64,000 nt of DNA from Fodinibius salipaludis (GCF_002287075.1 NZ_NSKE01000002.1:310001-374000), one strand, 5' to 3'. Shown: positions 19,254-29,476, counted from the stretch's first letter. A program made the numbers and translations. The notes: generated from the letters alone by a model not told the origin.

Positions 19254-19832
19254 ATGGCTGATGTCATTCTTGGTATCGATCCCGGCTCGCGCAACACCGG
19301 TTATGCCATCCTCACTGAAGAGGATAATAAACTGGTTGCCCTACGCTGTGATGTACTAAAGATGGCACACATGGATGATCATTCCGACCGGTTGCAGTTT
19401 ATTTTTGAGGAAGTCTCCAAAATCATTTCTTCTTTTAATCCCGACGCCTGCGCTGTAGAAACCCCTATTTACGGGGTCGATCCGCTAGCCATGCTCAAAC
19501 TGGGACGGGCGCAAGCAGCAGCCATGCTGGCTATCACCAATCATGATATTGGAGTCACTGAGTATTATCCCAAACAGGTGAAAAAATCGATTACGGGTAA
19601 TGGTAACGCCAGCAAAGAACAGGTGGCGTTTATGCTGCGGAAAATGGTAACCCTGCCCGATGAAAAGCTATCCAAAGATGCTACCGATGCATTGGCTGTG
19701 GCATGGTGCCACTTGATGAAGCAGAACAGTTTTAACCGGCAGGCTCCCAAATCCAAGAAGAAAACGCACCAGAATAACAGTAAATCAAGCTGGGCCGATT
19801 TTGTAGAAAATAATCCTGACAGAGTTAAATAA
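19254..19832 (+). CDS. ruvC: RuvC, Holliday junction resolvase
   Basis: 192 residues. It cuts Holliday junctions during recombination repair. The catalytic acids are visible: Asp in GIDPGSRNTGYA, Glu in AVETPIYG, and the DATDALAVA pair near the end. The C-terminal 25 residues form a basic tail. It is 16 bases upstream of ruvA, a probable operon. Confidence 0.97.
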   Translation: MADVILGIDPGSRNTGYAILTEEDNKLVALRCDVLKMAHMDDHSDRLQFIFEEVSKIISSFNPDACAVETPIYGVDPLAMLKLGRAQAAAMLAITNHDIGVTEYYPKQVKKSITGNGNASKEQVAFMLRKMVTLPDEKLSKDATDALAVAWCHLMKQNSFNRQAPKSKKKTHQNNSKSSWADFVENNPDRVK

Positions 19833-19848
19833 AACATCTCCACTTTTC

Positions 19849-20451
19849 ATGATTGCATACCTAAAAGGTATTATCCACGACAAGTCTCCTGACCAAGTAA
19901 TTATTGATGTCCGCGATGTGGGATATCTGCTTGAAATATCAAATCAAACCTATAATGAATTGCCAGCTACAGGGGATGAGGTCGAGCTACTGGTCTATCA
20001 TCATGTAACTGACAACGATCAGCGACTTTTCGGCTTTGCCAATCAAAATGAGAAAGATCTTTTTGAGCTGCTAATTACTGTTAAGGGCGTTGGACCAAAA
20101 TTGGGACTCACTATCCTTTCCGGACTGCCCGCCCAACAAATTACGGGCGCTATTGTACAGGAGGACAAATCTGCCCTTTCCCAAATTAAGGGCATCGGTA
20201 AGAAAACGGCCCAGCGCATGATCCTTGAGCTCAAGGATAAAATGTCCGAAATGGTGGACGCCACCTATTCTCCGGACAGTGCCGCAAACCTCAGCAGCAA
20301 CATAAAAGAGGAAGCCGTTTCGGCTCTGCAATCACTTGGCTTTAAGAAGAGAGACGCTGAAGAATCCATCGAGCTTGCTGCCAAGGGCGAAGACATTGAT
20401 GGTAATGTCCAGGAACTGGTAAAAAAAGCCCTTTCACAGATGGACAAATAA
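19849..20451 (+). CDS. ruvA: RuvA, Holliday junction-binding protein
   Basis: 200 residues, normal length. It binds the four-way junction and recruits the RuvB motor. N-terminal OB domain (MIAYLKGI), two helix-hairpin-helix motifs (VKGVGPKLGL and IKGIGKKTAQRM), and a C-terminal UBA-like domain (EAVSALQSLGFKK). It follows ruvC; ruvB is not in the window. Confidence 0.98.
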   Translation: MIAYLKGIIHDKSPDQVIIDVRDVGYLLEISNQTYNELPATGDEVELLVYHHVTDNDQRLFGFANQNEKDLFELLITVKGVGPKLGLTILSGLPAQQITGAIVQEDKSALSQIKGIGKKTAQRMILELKDKMSEMVDATYSPDSAANLSSNIKEEAVSALQSLGFKKRDAEESIELAAKGEDIDGNVQELVKKALSQMDK

Positions 20452-20505
20452 TTGCGAAATTATCTTTTATTTTGATTGTTTTGTCTTCGTCCAAATATAA
20501 CTGTT

Positions 20506-22002
20506 CTAATTTCGCCAGTATTTGGGAATAAATATTACAAAAAGCGTAAATAATTCGAGGCGTCCGGCCCACATCAAAAAAATCATTACAACTTTTGAAA
20601 GCGACGAAAAGGCAAGATAATTATTCATTGGCCCTACAATCCCAAATCCCGGTCCAATATTTCCAATACAAGCCGCAGAGGCGCTCATTATCTCCAGAGT
20701 CTCCAGCTCAAGACCAATACGGTACGATTCGATCTCAATAATCAAAGCCCCTATCAAAAAGGTGAATATATATAACAGAATCATTATTGTGACACGACGA
20801 GCTGTTTCATTCTTAATAACATTTTTTCCCACTCGAATAGATTGGACTGCTCGTGGATAAATAGTTGTAAAAAGCTGTTTGAAGAATGTCTTAATCGTAA
20901 CAATCCAGCGAAAAACTTTAATTCCGCCCCCCGTACTTCCGGCACAACCTCCGATAAACATCATCATAAACAATACTGTTTGTGCCATCGAATTCCATGT
21001 ATTAAAGTCATGACTCGCATATCCGGCTGTTGTTACAAAAGTCAGTACTTGAAATAAACTATGGCGAATGGCATTCTGCGGTTCCTCAAAGGTATTCCCA
21101 AATGTCATCGCCAATATTATTGCAGTTGTGAAAAGGAGAATAAAGCTGTAAAAGAGGAATTCGGTATCTCGATACAATTTTCGGGGGTTCCCGGTAAACG
21201 CCCTCCACGTCAAGGCGTAGTTGACCCCTGCGATAAACATGAATGGAATAATTATCCATTGCACTGTTGATGAAAAAGCAGCAATACTTTCAGCTTCAGG
21301 TGAAAAACCACCGGTAGGCATCGTTGTTAGCGCATGGGCTACTGCATTATAAAGGTCCATTTCGGGGGAGAGTCCAATTAAATGAGACCCATAAAGCAAG
21401 CCCCCAAGTGTTATCGTAAGAACAACATAGAGCAACCATAAAATCCTTGCCGTTTCAACAATACGTGGTGTAATCCGATCGAACTGTGTACCTGGTGCTT
21501 CTGCTTCAATCAATTCTGATCCACCTATGGATAAACGGGGCAAAATAGCGATCCCGAGGACTATTATCCCCATACCGCCGAGCCATTGTGTAATTTGACG
21601 CCACAGCATGATTTCGGGACTATGGGTAACAAATGAAATAGACCCCATTACGGTAGCACCCGTGGTTGTAAAACCGCTCATACTCTCAAAAAAAGCATTG
21701 ATAGGAATAGCCACTGTCCCTTCTCCAGCCAGCAAATAGGGAAGCCCCCCAACCAGGGTTACGCCCAACCAGCTTAATGATACCAACAGAAAAGTCTCCC
21801 GCAGTCCAAGTTTTGGATTGGTATCAAGTCGTTCCAACAGAAATCCCACTATCAATGACACTGCGACGGGTATCAAAAAAACCAATGGATTTTCACGACC
21901 AAATAACGAATAGATAAATGGTACGCCCAGAGGTACCGAAAGCCACTTTAAAATAGCCCCAAATAGGCTCAATACACATAAAATGTCAACCTGTTTTCTC
22001 AT
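20506..22002 (-). CDS. trkH: TrkH family potassium uptake protein
   Basis: 498 residues with eight to ten membrane segments and the four filter loops of the Trk/Ktr family (TTTGATV, TMPTGGFS, TTAGYAS, ACIGNIGPG). It forms the ion path; the cytosolic TrkA gates it. It overlaps the upstream trkA by 4 bases, so the two are co-translated. Confidence 0.95.
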   Translation of the reverse strand: MRKQVDILCVLSLFGAILKWLSVPLGVPFIYSLFGRENPLVFLIPVAVSLIVGFLLERLDTNPKLGLRETFLLVSLSWLGVTLVGGLPYLLAGEGTVAIPINAFFESMSGFTTTGATVMGSISFVTHSPEIMLWRQITQWLGGMGIIVLGIAILPRLSIGGSELIEAEAPGTQFDRITPRIVETARILWLLYVVLTITLGGLLYGSHLIGLSPEMDLYNAVAHALTTMPTGGFSPEAESIAAFSSTVQWIIIPFMFIAGVNYALTWRAFTGNPRKLYRDTEFLFYSFILLFTTAIILAMTFGNTFEEPQNAIRHSLFQVLTFVTTAGYASHDFNTWNSMAQTVLFMMMFIGGCAGSTGGGIKVFRWIVTIKTFFKQLFTTIYPRAVQSIRVGKNVIKNETARRVTIMILLYIFTFLIGALIIEIESYRIGLELETLEIMSASAACIGNIGPGFGIVGPMNNYLAFSSLSKVVMIFLMWAGRLELFTLFVIFIPKYWRN

Positions 22003-23339
22003 AGTTTTTCAACTATATCTTCAGCTTTACCAGTAGTCAGAATAACTAGCTGATCTCCCAGTTTTATAGATGTATCTGGCGTGGGAATAATAGAATGGTT
22101 TTGACGAACCATTGCCCCTACAACCAAAGGCTGGTCAAAGCTTTTTTCCAGCTCTTCAACAGTGTTATCCAAAGCTTGGCTTTCTGCATCTATTTTTATT
22201 TCAAATACCGCTCCACTTTCATGTTCCAGCTCTGTTACATTTCCTATATAACTATCTTGTATATAGTTGATAATGCTGGAAGCAACGACTTCTCTGGGAT
22301 GAACTACCCGCGTAACGTCCAACGACTCAAAAAGCGATAAATACTGGTGTTCATGACCAACACTTACCACCCGCGGAGATTCGTAGTCTTTCCCTATTAG
22401 GGTCGCCAACACGTTTGTGGCGTCATCGCCTGTGCTAACCAACAGCATATCAGATTCAGGAATATTTTCTTCTTCCCACACAGTACGCTCGGTGATATCC
22501 GCCTGTAGAACCATGGCTTGAGACAGATGTTCAGAAAGAAATTGAGCCCGGTCGGGATCTTCTTCAAAGATACGAATGCTTAATGGCGTATTCTCCAATA
22601 ACAATGCCGTTTGATAACCAATATCACCACCGCCGAGAATATCAAACGTATCTTGCACCGGCTCCATTTCAGTCGATGCTATTGAAATCCCAAAATCATC
22701 TACCTTTTGAGGCGATCCAAATACCGTAATACGGTCTCCTTCTTCAAAAGACGTATCCTTTGGAACAAGCATAAAATCACTATTACGGAAAATTCCGACG
22801 ATATTAAGTTCTGAATACTTATTTGTTTGCTTAATTTTTTTACCAATCAGGTCACTCCCACTTTCCAACTTAAATTCTGACATTTTAACTTTTCCGTGGC
22901 AATACATCTCTTCATTAATCGATTCTTGTCGGGTCGATTGAAACCAAAGAAGCTCTGTAATTTGCCTTGCTGTTAATTTTGATCGGTCAATCATTGCATC
23001 AATACCAAACGCGCCCTCTCTTGTATCCCAGATATTAGCAAATGACGGATCGGATACGCGGGCAATCGTAAAACAATCAGTGAGAAGTTTAGCCATACTC
23101 CCAATAAGAACATTGGTGTGGTCTTCGGATGTCGTTGCAATCACAATCTCAGCCTCTTCTATTCCCGCCGATTTCAACACCTCTTCCTCAAGTCCATTTC
23201 CAGCACTCACATTAACCTCAAAGGGTATGTGATCCAAACTACTGGCATTTCTATCAATCATTGAGATCTCATGATCATCACTGAGAGCTTCCATCACACT
23301 CATCCCTACCTGTCCAGCACCAACAATTAGTATCGTCAT
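21999..23339 (-). CDS. trkA: TrkA, potassium channel gating subunit
   Basis: 446 residues, two tandem RCK halves, each a Rossmann domain (MTILIVGAGQVGMS at the start, DILGGGDIGYQ near 234) followed by a TrkA_C domain. It binds NAD(H)/ATP and gates TrkH. The second Rossmann glycine motif is slightly altered. First gene of the trkA-trkH pair. Confidence 0.95.
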   Translation of the reverse strand: MTILIVGAGQVGMSVMEALSDDHEISMIDRNASSLDHIPFEVNVSAGNGLEEEVLKSAGIEEAEIVIATTSEDHTNVLIGSMAKLLTDCFTIARVSDPSFANIWDTREGAFGIDAMIDRSKLTARQITELLWFQSTRQESINEEMYCHGKVKMSEFKLESGSDLIGKKIKQTNKYSELNIVGIFRNSDFMLVPKDTSFEEGDRITVFGSPQKVDDFGISIASTEMEPVQDTFDILGGGDIGYQTALLLENTPLSIRIFEEDPDRAQFLSEHLSQAMVLQADITERTVWEEENIPESDMLLVSTGDDATNVLATLIGKDYESPRVVSVGHEHQYLSLFESLDVTRVVHPREVVASSIINYIQDSYIGNVTELEHESGAVFEIKIDAESQALDNTVEELEKSFDQPLVVGAMVRQNHSIIPTPDTSIKLGDQLVILTTGKAEDIVEKL

Positions 23340-23621
23340 AACAATCTAAATTATACAATAACCCAAATTTATATCACTAATAGACTTTTGGAACAAATAA
23401 TCAATTAATAACACTGCTATTACACAAAGTAAAACAATGAACATGATATCCCATAAATTGGCTACCCAGACACCACATAAGAACTCTTTTGTCTCAAATT
23501 CATAACAATTATTTAACAGGCTTACTGTTTCAATTGCGGGAGGGGCTTTGTACTATTGCCTCTTAATATTTAAGCAACGTTTTACTTACCTTAATTTAAT
23601 ACATCAATCAATTTTTGAGCC

Positions 23622-24302
23622 GTGGCTGACAAACAAACCATCTTAGTAGTCGACGACGAACAAGATCTTCTCGATTTAATTGAATACAATCTTCAGAAAG
23701 AGGGCTTTGATGTATTAAAAGCCGAGGACGGTAAGGAAGGTATGGAAATGGCCCGCGAACACCGGCCTAATCTTGTCCTTCTGGATATCATGATGCCCAA
23801 AATGGATGGCATGGAGGTGGTAGAACGCATGCGCGCCGATAAAGAGCTCAAACACATTCCTATTATTTTCCTTACGGCCCGTGGCGATGAAAAAATGGAA
23901 GTTCAGGGCCTCGACAAAGGTGGGGATGATTACATCACTAAGCCGATCAGTACTACGAAATTGATTTCCCGCATTAAAGCTGTACTTCGTCGATTTGAAG
24001 AAACCAATCAAATGACAGATAAAATCGAAGCGCATGATATTGTCATCGATAAAGACCGGTATATTGTTACCAAGGGTGATGAGGAGTTCCAGATGCCGCG
24101 GAAAGAGTTTGAGCTTCTTTACTTCTTAGCCAGCCGCAAGGGTAAGGTTATGGATCGGCAAACCCTGCTTGATCAGGTTTGGGGTAACAATGTTTATGTC
24201 GTCGACCGTACAGTGGATGTCCACATCCGTAAAATTCGTGAAAAGATCGGAAGTGAGTATATTGAAACAGTTAAAGGAGTTGGTTACAAATTTAAGGAAT
24301 GA
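23622..24302 (+). CDS. OmpR/PhoB-family response regulator
   Basis: 226 residues from a GTG start. Receiver domain with acidic pair DDEQD, phospho-acceptor Asp in LLDIMMP, Thr in FLTARG and Lys in TKPIS; then a winged-helix DNA-binding domain ending VGYKF. It overlaps the kinase gene by 4 bases. The PhoB/PhoR-like pairing suggests phosphate or envelope control, but no pst or pho gene is nearby to prove it. Confidence 0.92.
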   Translation: MADKQTILVVDDEQDLLDLIEYNLQKEGFDVLKAEDGKEGMEMAREHRPNLVLLDIMMPKMDGMEVVERMRADKELKHIPIIFLTARGDEKMEVQGLDKGGDDYITKPISTTKLISRIKAVLRRFEETNQMTDKIEAHDIVIDKDRYIVTKGDEEFQMPRKEFELLYFLASRKGKVMDRQTLLDQVWGNNVYVVDRTVDVHIRKIREKIGSEYIETVKGVGYKFKE

Positions 24303-25393
24303 GAAAAAAACCTTTCCAAAAATCATCGCGTCTTGCATTCCGCAGTGCCTTCTATTCAGCACTGTTAATTGGCACCGCTGTTGGAGTTGCTTCTACATTT
24401 CTATTGAATATTACCTTAAAAAACTCACTTTTTCTCAGCGGTGGAATCTTCGTGTTGTCAGGGGTTATTATCTACCTGATTATATATAAACTGCAATTTT
24501 CCCGTTTGGAGACTCTCAATCAAATCAATAAAAATATCCTCAAAAAACATTTTCGGGATTATGAAGAACTACAGGCAAAAAGTCACGATGAGTTGGATTA
24601 TCTGATCAAGCAATCGGTGCGGGCCAGCAAAACTGTAGAACGGGAAATACAACGCCTCAACAGAATTGAAAATTACCGGAAGGAGTTTATCGGGGATATC
24701 TCTCACGAACTTAAAACACCCATATTTGCAATCCAGGGATTTATCGAAACTCTGCTAAACGGTGCGATTGATGATGAGGAAGTCAACCACAAGTTTCTTG
24801 AAAAGGCAATGCGAAATGTAAATCGCCTTATTTATCTCACCAAAGACCTAATGGAAATCTCCAAACTTGAAACCGGTGAATTGAAGTCTGACATCCAAAA
24901 CATCAATCTCAAAGATCTGGTCATGGATGTAGTTACCAATCTACAATACAAAGCCGAAAAAGCCGACGTCGTACTGAAAACAGATCTCCCGCAAAATTAC
25001 GTCGTCAGCGCCGACCGCAACCAAATTAGGCAAGTCCTCATAAACTTGATTGATAATTCTATCAAGTACAATGTTAAAGGAGGCAAAGTTACGGTTGGTG
25101 TAAAACCATGGTCAAAAGATAACACCCGCGTATTAGTGTATGTGAAAGATACCGGCATCGGGATTAGCCAGCAACATATTGAACGGGTCACCGAACGGTT
25201 CTTTCGGGTAGATAAATCTCGCTCCAGGGAAGACGGCGAAGGCACCGGTTTGGGATTGGCAATTGTAAAGCACATTATACAGGCACATAATGAAGAACTG
25301 TTTATCGAAAGTACTCCCAATGTCAGCTCTTCGTTTAGCTTTACACTCAGCAGAGCCGATCATACCTCGTTCAAAGATGAGCCTAACCAATAA
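24299..25393 (+). CDS. PhoR-like sensor histidine kinase
   Basis: 364 residues. Two N-terminal membrane segments (about 20-60) with almost no periplasmic loop, a HAMP-like linker, H-box ISHELKTP, N-box NLIDNSIKYN, and G-boxes VKDTGIGIS and GEGTGLGLAI. It phosphorylates the regulator encoded just upstream. With so short an outside loop, it probably senses a membrane or partner-protein signal, like PhoR. Confidence 0.92.
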   Translation: MRKKPFQKSSRLAFRSAFYSALLIGTAVGVASTFLLNITLKNSLFLSGGIFVLSGVIIYLIIYKLQFSRLETLNQINKNILKKHFRDYEELQAKSHDELDYLIKQSVRASKTVEREIQRLNRIENYRKEFIGDISHELKTPIFAIQGFIETLLNGAIDDEEVNHKFLEKAMRNVNRLIYLTKDLMEISKLETGELKSDIQNINLKDLVMDVVTNLQYKAEKADVVLKTDLPQNYVVSADRNQIRQVLINLIDNSIKYNVKGGKVTVGVKPWSKDNTRVLVYVKDTGIGISQQHIERVTERFFRVDKSRSREDGEGTGLGLAIVKHIIQAHNEELFIESTPNVSSSFSFTLSRADHTSFKDEPNQ

Positions 25394-25401
25394 CGATACG
25401 A

Positions 25402-25653
25402 ATGAATAATCCAGAAACCACTATTCTATTTCTTATTACCGGGCTCATCACCGCCTGCGGATCACATGAAGCGATGCCTATCCTGCAAAAAGCCCGGATG
25501 AAGGTTGTGAACAAGCAATATCTTGAGGCCATTTTTACCGCAGAGAAAATTGTGGAGCACTATCCCGGTACGGCCTTTGAAGAATCTGCACGAAAGATCA
25601 TTTACCTCATCAATAAACATCACCTCGACGAAGAGTATACCGTCACCGTTTAA
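25402..25653 (+). CDS. Small putative lipoprotein with TPR-like helices
   Basis: 83 residues. A hydrophobic N-terminus ends in LITACGS, a plausible lipobox. The rest (KAEKIVEHYPGTAFEESA-like helices) resembles one tetratricopeptide-type hairpin as in YbgF/BamD proteins. It begins 8 bases after the kinase stop and so may be co-transcribed with the two-component pair. Function unknown. Confidence 0.6.
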   Translation: MNNPETTILFLITGLITACGSHEAMPILQKARMKVVNKQYLEAIFTAEKIVEHYPGTAFEESARKIIYLINKHHLDEEYTVTV

Positions 25654-25748
25654 TTATAGGATAGACCAAACAAAATCCCTTCACACTTGTTGGGATTTTC
25701 AATACCTTCCCTTTCCAAATTCATCCACACTAATATCCATTTATTTTT

Positions 25749-26834
25749 ATGTTACATGCCGTAATTATGGCCGGTGGATCGGGCACTCGGTTCTGGCCGC
25801 GAAGTACTGAAGCTCATCCCAAACAGTTCTTAAACATTTTTGGCGATCGCACGATGTTGCAAGATACCGTGGATCGTATAAAGCCCCTCGTTTCAGCCGA
25901 TCGCGTATGGGTGATCACTAATGATAAGTACGTAGATTTAGTGCAAGAGCAGCTTCCGGATGTGCCGGCTAGTAATATTGTAGGCGAACCGGTGGGCAAA
26001 AATACCGCTCCCTGCGTAGCAGCTGCGGCCACACTTATCCGGGAAAAAGATCCTGAAGGAACTATGGTTGTGCTGCCGGCAGATCACTTAATCGGAAAAC
26101 CCAAAACATTTTTATCTGTTTTGGAAGCGGCTCAAGCCAAAGCACAGGAACCTGGCGCACTTGTAACTATCGGCATCAAGCCCGACCATCCCGAAACCGG
26201 TTATGGCTACATCGAATTTGATTCCGGCTCCTCTGACAAAAAAGAAGGACATGAAATCAAAAAAGTAAATCAGTTTCGCGAAAAACCTGACCTTGAAACA
26301 GCTAAAGCATTTATTGACTCGGGTAATTTCCTGTGGAATAGTGGAATGTTTATCTGGAAAGCGTCCACAATTTTGGAGAAATTTAAACAGCATCTGCCTA
26401 CCATTTTTGATGAGATAAAAAAACTAAAACCTGCAGTAGGGTCAGAGAATCAAAAAGAAGCTGTTAATACATTTTATTACGGCTGTACCTCTATTTCTAT
26501 CGACTATGGGATTATGGAACAAGCCGACAGCGTGTTTGTTGTCCCCGGCTCTTTTGAATGGAATGATGTGGGAAGTTGGAGAGCAGTTTATGACTTAAGA
26601 TCCAAAGATGAGGAAGGCAATGTCATACAGACCGATACTTCTGCCACCGCTGATGCCAAGAACAATCTCATCCAAAGCGATAGTGGTAAAATGATTGCGC
26701 TTGTGGGCGTTGAGAACCTGGCAGTAGTAGAAACTGATGATGCCATTTTAGTCTGCGATCTGGATAGTTCTCAGGGAGTAAAAAAGGTGGTTAACAAACT
26801 TCGCAAAGATGATGATCTGAAACATTTTGTATAA
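25749..26834 (+). CDS. manC: Mannose-1-phosphate guanylyltransferase
   Basis: 361 residues, a nucleotidyltransferase with N-terminal AGGSGTRFWP and HPKQF motifs, followed by the sugar-phosphate loop FREKPD and a left-handed beta-helix-like tail. It makes GDP-mannose for polysaccharides and glycoproteins. It lacks the C-terminal isomerase half of bifunctional ManC/AlgA enzymes. Confidence 0.93.
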   Translation: MLHAVIMAGGSGTRFWPRSTEAHPKQFLNIFGDRTMLQDTVDRIKPLVSADRVWVITNDKYVDLVQEQLPDVPASNIVGEPVGKNTAPCVAAAATLIREKDPEGTMVVLPADHLIGKPKTFLSVLEAAQAKAQEPGALVTIGIKPDHPETGYGYIEFDSGSSDKKEGHEIKKVNQFREKPDLETAKAFIDSGNFLWNSGMFIWKASTILEKFKQHLPTIFDEIKKLKPAVGSENQKEAVNTFYYGCTSISIDYGIMEQADSVFVVPGSFEWNDVGSWRAVYDLRSKDEEGNVIQTDTSATADAKNNLIQSDSGKMIALVGVENLAVVETDDAILVCDLDSSQGVKKVVNKLRKDDDLKHFV

Positions 26835-26920
26835 TCGGGCTTGCTATTCCAATAGATTACTCCACGTGTTGAACTTAATCGAGACAACAGAAAGCCCTTT
26901 AGTTGGATTATTACCTCGAC

Positions 26921-26956
26921 TGTCATTTCGAACGTGCATAGCGTAGTGAGAAATCG
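26921..26956. repeat. Dispersed intergenic repeat (GTCATTTCGA type)
   Basis: TGTCATTTCGAACG and GTGAGAAATC with a short linker, the form of a dispersed palindrome common in Bacteroidota intergenic DNA. It lies between the convergent manC and MBL hydrolase genes. Confidence 0.5.
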
Positions 26957-26977
26957 TTGTTTAGGCGATTAACAACA

Positions 26978-27739
26978 TCACGCAATGGTGAGCGTCAACT
27001 GATCATAAGCCAGCCGCACGTGTTCAGGCAGTCTTTTATTAGACTCCTCATGATTCACATACGAATTCATGTGGCAGAGATAGGTTTGAGGAATATTGAG
27101 CTCGTTAGCAATATCCACCGCTTCGGGAATAGTCATATGCGTAGGGTGCTCCGGCTTCCATCGCAAACCATCCAACACCATCACTTTTGATCCGCGGATA
27201 CGTTCTTTCGCTGACTCATGCAGCTCCTTGACATCTGTAATATAAGACACATCATTCACACGATAGCCCAATACGGTAACTTTGCCATGAGTAGCCGGCA
27301 ATGGAGTAATTTCCAAATCTTGAAAAGTGATGGAATCATTAATCTCCTGCAAGTTGATATCTGTCGCCCCAGGATAGCGATTGTGACCAAACATATACTC
27401 AAACCGACGGCGAATAGCATCTAAACAGGTAGCACTGCCATATACCGGAATTTTCTGTTCCTGCTTATAACAAAACGGACGCAGGTCGTCGAGCCCCGCA
27501 ATATGATCCATATGTTCATGCGTAATCAGCACTAAATCTATTTCCGAAAGGCTGGCACGAATGGTCTGCAGTCGGAATTCCGGACCTGTATCAATAACAA
27601 TGGACGATTCTTCTGTTTGTATCCACGCCGAACACCGCCAGCGAATATTACGCGGGTCACCATCAATTTGTTCCTTTCCAAATCCCCCGGCTGTTGGGAC
27701 CCCCATCGAAGTGCCGGTGCCTAAAAACGTTAACTGCAT
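26978..27739 (-). CDS. MBL-fold metallo-hydrolase (PhnP-like)
   Basis: 253 residues. Metal-binding motif THEHMDHIAG with the following aspartate, and the late histidines HMTIPEA and LCHMNS. It is similar in size and order to PhnP phosphodiesterases that act on cyclic ribose phosphates; no phn genes are nearby, so the substrate is open. It is the last gene of a leftward group with the next two genes upstream. Confidence 0.85.
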   Translation of the reverse strand: MQLTFLGTGTSMGVPTAGGFGKEQIDGDPRNIRWRCSAWIQTEESSIVIDTGPEFRLQTIRASLSEIDLVLITHEHMDHIAGLDDLRPFCYKQEQKIPVYGSATCLDAIRRRFEYMFGHNRYPGATDINLQEINDSITFQDLEITPLPATHGKVTVLGYRVNDVSYITDVKELHESAKERIRGSKVMVLDGLRWKPEHPTHMTIPEAVDIANELNIPQTYLCHMNSYVNHEESNKRLPEHVRLAYDQLTLTIA

Positions 27740-27742
27740 TGT

Positions 27743-28051
27743 CTAAATATCAATATCCATTTCTTCAATTTCGCTGTCCTTGTACTTATCAAACCGATCC
27801 CAAAGTTCCTGGAGCTGCTTGCGAATTACCGGCTTAATATAGATATCAGCTAATTCCTGATCTTTATCTTTTAGAACACGAGCCAATAACCCCACCTGTT
27901 GTTGCTCCGGCTTTTTTTTATTTAGAACCACCAACTTTTGTCCCTCCATCACACAAGAATCACCCTGGAATGTTCCTTTTTCCTTTCGGATGGTATAGCC
28001 CAATTGTTCAACGAGTTCTTCAAGTTCTAAAAGTAATTTTTCAGTTTTCAT
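27743..28051 (-). CDS. Conserved hypothetical protein
   Basis: 102 residues, highly charged, no signal peptide. The N-terminus (LLLELEELVEQLGYTIRKEKGTF split by Gly) and the middle phrase VMEGQKLVVLNKK resemble a small uncharacterised Bacteroidota family whose genes often sit beside MBL hydrolases. It lies 3 bases upstream of the hydrolase gene and is likely co-transcribed with it. Confidence 0.6.
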   Translation of the reverse strand: MKTEKLLLELEELVEQLGYTIRKEKGTFQGDSCVMEGQKLVVLNKKKPEQQQVGLLARVLKDKDQELADIYIKPVIRKQLQELWDRFDKYKDSEIEEMDIDI

Positions 28052-28055
28052 CCGT

Positions 28056-28853
28056 TTAAAACGTAACTCCTATTTCGATACTATGTCCACTTAAATCGTA
28101 ATCATAAACTTCATCTTCAACATCATAACTACGAAAATCATATTTATAACCCACTGATAACCCCAAATTATTATATAGTCGATCAATATAAAGCTTTCCA
28201 AAAGCATCTACTACGCCAATGGATCCACCCAAAAATCCGCCCGTGGCAAAAGAAAACCCATAACCCGGTATCGTCCCAAATCTTGCACGTATCTTTTTAG
28301 TCGGACGCAATTCTCCGCGAACCCCCACGCCGCCGGATATCATCCCATACTGAAACCTATTTACTGACTGAAAATTGATTGTTTGATTGTTTGTAATATT
28401 AGTGTATCGGGATGATAAACGAAGTGGAATTTGCAGGAGTAATTTTTGACTACGGTATAGATTTATCCCAAAGTCTAAATTACCCCCCGTATGAAAATAG
28501 GCGCCCTCATCTACACCGGTAATTTTTCCACCTGTAGCAAGAAATAAATCAAGGTCTGTGGTATTATAACCCATTTTTATTACCGGTCCAGAATATTCAA
28601 ATGCTCCCGGCCTCACTTGACTATTAACACTCTGTGCTCCTTTATAGGTAGCCTCCATCGATTCTAATCCAATATAAACCTCCGAAAATGGAGCACTGTA
28701 TCGAGAACCTGACTCTCCCACCGAAAACATTTGTGCCTGTAACATTGTTGTGCTTCCCGCCATCAATACAAACAGAATCGATAAGAAGGAGACTAATATT
28801 TTATATCTTTTTTCAAAAATAAGGGAATTCTTTGTTGTAGCTTTACATTTCAT
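28056..28853 (-). CDS. Hypothetical outer-membrane beta-barrel protein
   Basis: About 265 residues (an ATG 9 bases further up is possible). It has a basic N-terminus, a long hydrophobic segment and a TMLQAQ signal cleavage site, then alternating strands rich in Tyr, Gly and Asn that end in IEIGVTF, a typical barrel C-terminus. Not recognised further. Its gene starts close to the divergent glutathione peroxidase gene. Confidence 0.6.
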   Translation of the reverse strand: MKCKATTKNSLIFEKRYKILVSFLSILFVLMAGSTTMLQAQMFSVGESGSRYSAPFSEVYIGLESMEATYKGAQSVNSQVRPGAFEYSGPVIKMGYNTTDLDLFLATGGKITGVDEGAYFHTGGNLDFGINLYRSQKLLLQIPLRLSSRYTNITNNQTINFQSVNRFQYGMISGGVGVRGELRPTKKIRARFGTIPGYGFSFATGGFLGGSIGVVDAFGKLYIDRLYNNLGLSVGYKYDFRSYDVEDEVYDYDLSGHSIEIGVTF

Positions 28854-28886
28854 ATGTATCATCCGTTAACTAATTGTATAAAATCT

Positions 28887-29438
28887 ATGAAAACCGCAGG
28901 ACTCTTAATAATACTTTTATCCATGTCGTTACATACTGCTGATACAACCACAGATTCCGTTCATGAGTTCAAAACTACAAACATTGATGGAGAAGTGACA
29001 TCGCTGAATAAATATGAGGGAAAAGTTTTATTAATTGTCAATACTGCTTCGGAGTGTGGCTATACCCCACAATATGAAGGACTGCAAGCGTTATATGAAA
29101 AATACAGCAATGAGGAACTTGTGGTGCTGGGTTTTCCCGCTAATAACTTTGGGGGACAAGAACCGGGAACGGATAAAGAGATAAAACAGTTTTGTAAAGT
29201 GAACTATGATGTGAGTTTTCCGATGTTTTCAAAGGTATCAGTCAAAGGTGATGATCAGCATCCTTTGTTTTCTTATTTAACAACGGCTGATAATCCTGAC
29301 TTTACCGGCGAAATAAAATGGAATTTTGAAAAATTCCTGATCGATACGAACGGAAAACTAATCCATCGCTACCGAAGTGACGTTAAACCGCAGAGCGATG
29401 AGATTTTAAGGGCAATAGAAAAGGAATTAAACAGTTGA
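28887..29438 (+). CDS. Glutathione peroxidase family protein, exported
   Basis: 183 residues from the ATG at 28887, which gives a clean signal peptide; an upstream in-frame ATG at 28854 would add 11 residues and overlap the divergent gene. Thioredoxin fold: the active Cys in TASECGYTPQ, Gln in FGGQEPG, Trp in IKWNFEKF. It probably reduces hydroperoxides in the periplasm, using thioredoxin-like donors. The usual FPCNQ reads FPANN; another Cys (QFCKVNY) is present as a resolving candidate. A terminator follows. Confidence 0.88.
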   Translation: MKTAGLLIILLSMSLHTADTTTDSVHEFKTTNIDGEVTSLNKYEGKVLLIVNTASECGYTPQYEGLQALYEKYSNEELVVLGFPANNFGGQEPGTDKEIKQFCKVNYDVSFPMFSKVSVKGDDQHPLFSYLTTADNPDFTGEIKWNFEKFLIDTNGKLIHRYRSDVKPQSDEILRAIEKELNS

Positions 29439-29476
29439 TGTAATGTATCCCTAATACATCCCATCACCATCCCGAC